Positions 46,903 to 47,268 of a stretch of 47,268 bases of DNA are shown piece by piece. The translations under genes and the position numbers were made by a program. The notes under the pieces are model-generated. The model saw nothing but the letters and a program-made list of their open reading frames with translations. It did no database searches and was not told where the DNA came from. Origin of the DNA: Brevundimonas abyssalis TAR-001 (GTDB lineage: Bacteria; Pseudomonadota; Alphaproteobacteria; Caulobacterales; Caulobacteraceae); NCBI RefSeq assembly GCF_000466985.1, contig NZ_BATC01000016.1:1-47268 (forward strand). Reading direction: 5' to 3'. Numbering within the stretch: position 1 is the stretch's first letter; every line of letters starts with the position of its first letter.

Positions 46903-47097
46903 TTAGTCCAGCGCGCGGGCTTCCTCGACCAGCATGATCGGGACGCCATCGCGGACAGGGAAGGCCAGTTTGGCGCCCTTGCTGATCAGTTCACTGGCGG
47001 CGCGGTCCCAGGTCAGGCGCCCGCGCGTGACGGGACACACCAGCACCTCCAGCAAGCGGGGGTCGACGGTGGTCGGGGTGTTGAAATGCTCTGACAT
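46903..47097 (-). CDS. Trm112-family protein
   Basis: 64 residues from ATG 47097: [18 protein letters not shown], then [26 protein letters not shown], as in the small Trm112-like proteins. Trm112 is a partner and activator of methyltransferases in eukaryotes; most bacterial members keep only part of the zinc site, and here just one cysteine (CPVTRG) is seen. It lies upstream of the UbiH-type gene on the opposite strand (convergent) and downstream of the partial gene on the same strand. Confidence 0.9.
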   Translation of the reverse strand: MSEHFNTPTTVDPRLLEVLVCPVTRGRLTWDRAASELISKGAKLAFPVRDGVPIMLVEEARALD

Positions 47098-47105
47098 TCT
47101 TTGTG

Positions 47106-47144
47106 CCCTAACGCTCGGCGCGCGGCGCCTCGCTGCTTGAGGGC
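47106..47144. repeat. Inverted diverged copy of the 48-bp repeat
   Basis: On the minus strand it reads CTCAAGCAGCGAG ... CGAGCGTTAGGGC, sharing the start and end of the repeat found at 42882-43114. It lies just upstream of the Trm112-like gene. Confidence 0.7.
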
Positions 47145-47168
47145 GTGGGGGCCCTCGGCTGACGGCGG

Positions 47169-47268
47169 TTATTGCATGGTGGTGGGTTCGTCGTCACCGG
47201 GTTCGGCGGCGTCGATGCGCAGAAGGGCGGTGAGGGTGCCGAGACGGTCGTACAGGGTCAGGGCCTCG
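47169..47268 (-). CDS. C-terminal end of an unidentified protein
   Basis: Frame open from the window edge to TAA (47171-47169). The last residues are [22 protein letters not shown]. The neighbours (Trm112-like, UbiH-type) often sit beside a LON-substrate-binding-domain protein in related genomes, and the acidic tail fits, but too little is visible to assign it. Confidence 0.45.
   Translation of the reverse strand, partial: EALTLYDRLGTLTALLRIDAAEPGDDEPTTMQ

Overview
The window looks like a piece of the chromosome of an alphaproteobacterium of the family Caulobacteraceae, most like Brevundimonas. This is inferred from the high G+C, the codon use, several GANTC sites (the CcrM methylation target), the gene block SUV3-type helicase / S4 / 7Fe ferredoxin / CarD, the block ftsK / lolA / xthA, and a large TonB-dependent receptor. 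No prophage, insertion sequence or CRISPR array was seen.

Layout. 1-2.1 kb: end of a TonB-dependent receptor. 2.2-4.1 kb: agmatine deiminase and N-carbamoylputrescine amidase (agmatine to putrescine). 4.1-6.8 kb: a beta-helix protein, a class A acid phosphatase lipoprotein and two small accessory proteins. 6.9-9.4 kb: a DUF305/LVIVD-propeller fusion. 9.4-11.8 kb: a fold-III ornithine-type decarboxylase and a deoxyhypusine-synthase-like enzyme, so polyamine synthesis appears twice. 12.0-13.2 kb: a DUF2254 membrane protein behind a switch-like leader. 13.3-17.4 kb: the Anbu cluster (permuted ATP-grasp, alpha-E, transglutaminase, proteasome-like Anbu). 17.4-22.4 kb: a phosphate-starvation block with a Pho box, phnCDE, a PstS-like lipoprotein and a glycosyltransferase. 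22.5-26.2 kb: an Lrp-type regulator divergent from putA. 26.3-32.1 kb: hybrid histidine kinase, Vsr, peroxiredoxin, rpmB, a DUF3617-like protein and a glycosyltransferase/TPR protein. 32.2-36.9 kb: carD, fdxA, yceI, S4 and helicase. 37-40.7 kb: a GANTC-rich promoter region, DUF983, sulfotransferase, tRNA-Arg(CCT) and a second hybrid kinase. 40.8-47.3 kb: xthA, lolA, a 48-bp tandem repeat, ftsK, a UbiH-type hydroxylase, a Trm112-like protein and the tail of one more gene.

A striking property of the sequence itself: eight otherwise well-conserved genes (aguA, the DUF305/LVIVD gene, the DHS-like gene, phnD, the glycosyltransferase, the helicase, xthA, ftsK) each contain exactly one frame break. 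Each is repaired by adding one base to a short run of identical bases. This pattern points to uncorrected sequencing or assembly errors rather than eight pseudogenes, and these genes are annotated here as single genes.

The observations most worth a second look are a tRNA-Arg with an apparently swapped 19-56 tertiary pair (C19-G56), two mutually exclusive hairpins over the Shine-Dalgarno of the DUF2254 gene, a dense GANTC/TTAA/palindrome promoter region at 37.0-37.1 kb, and the 48-bp repeat family beside ftsK. The Anbu cluster is the most complete multi-gene system in the window, but it is a known family whose function is unsettled.
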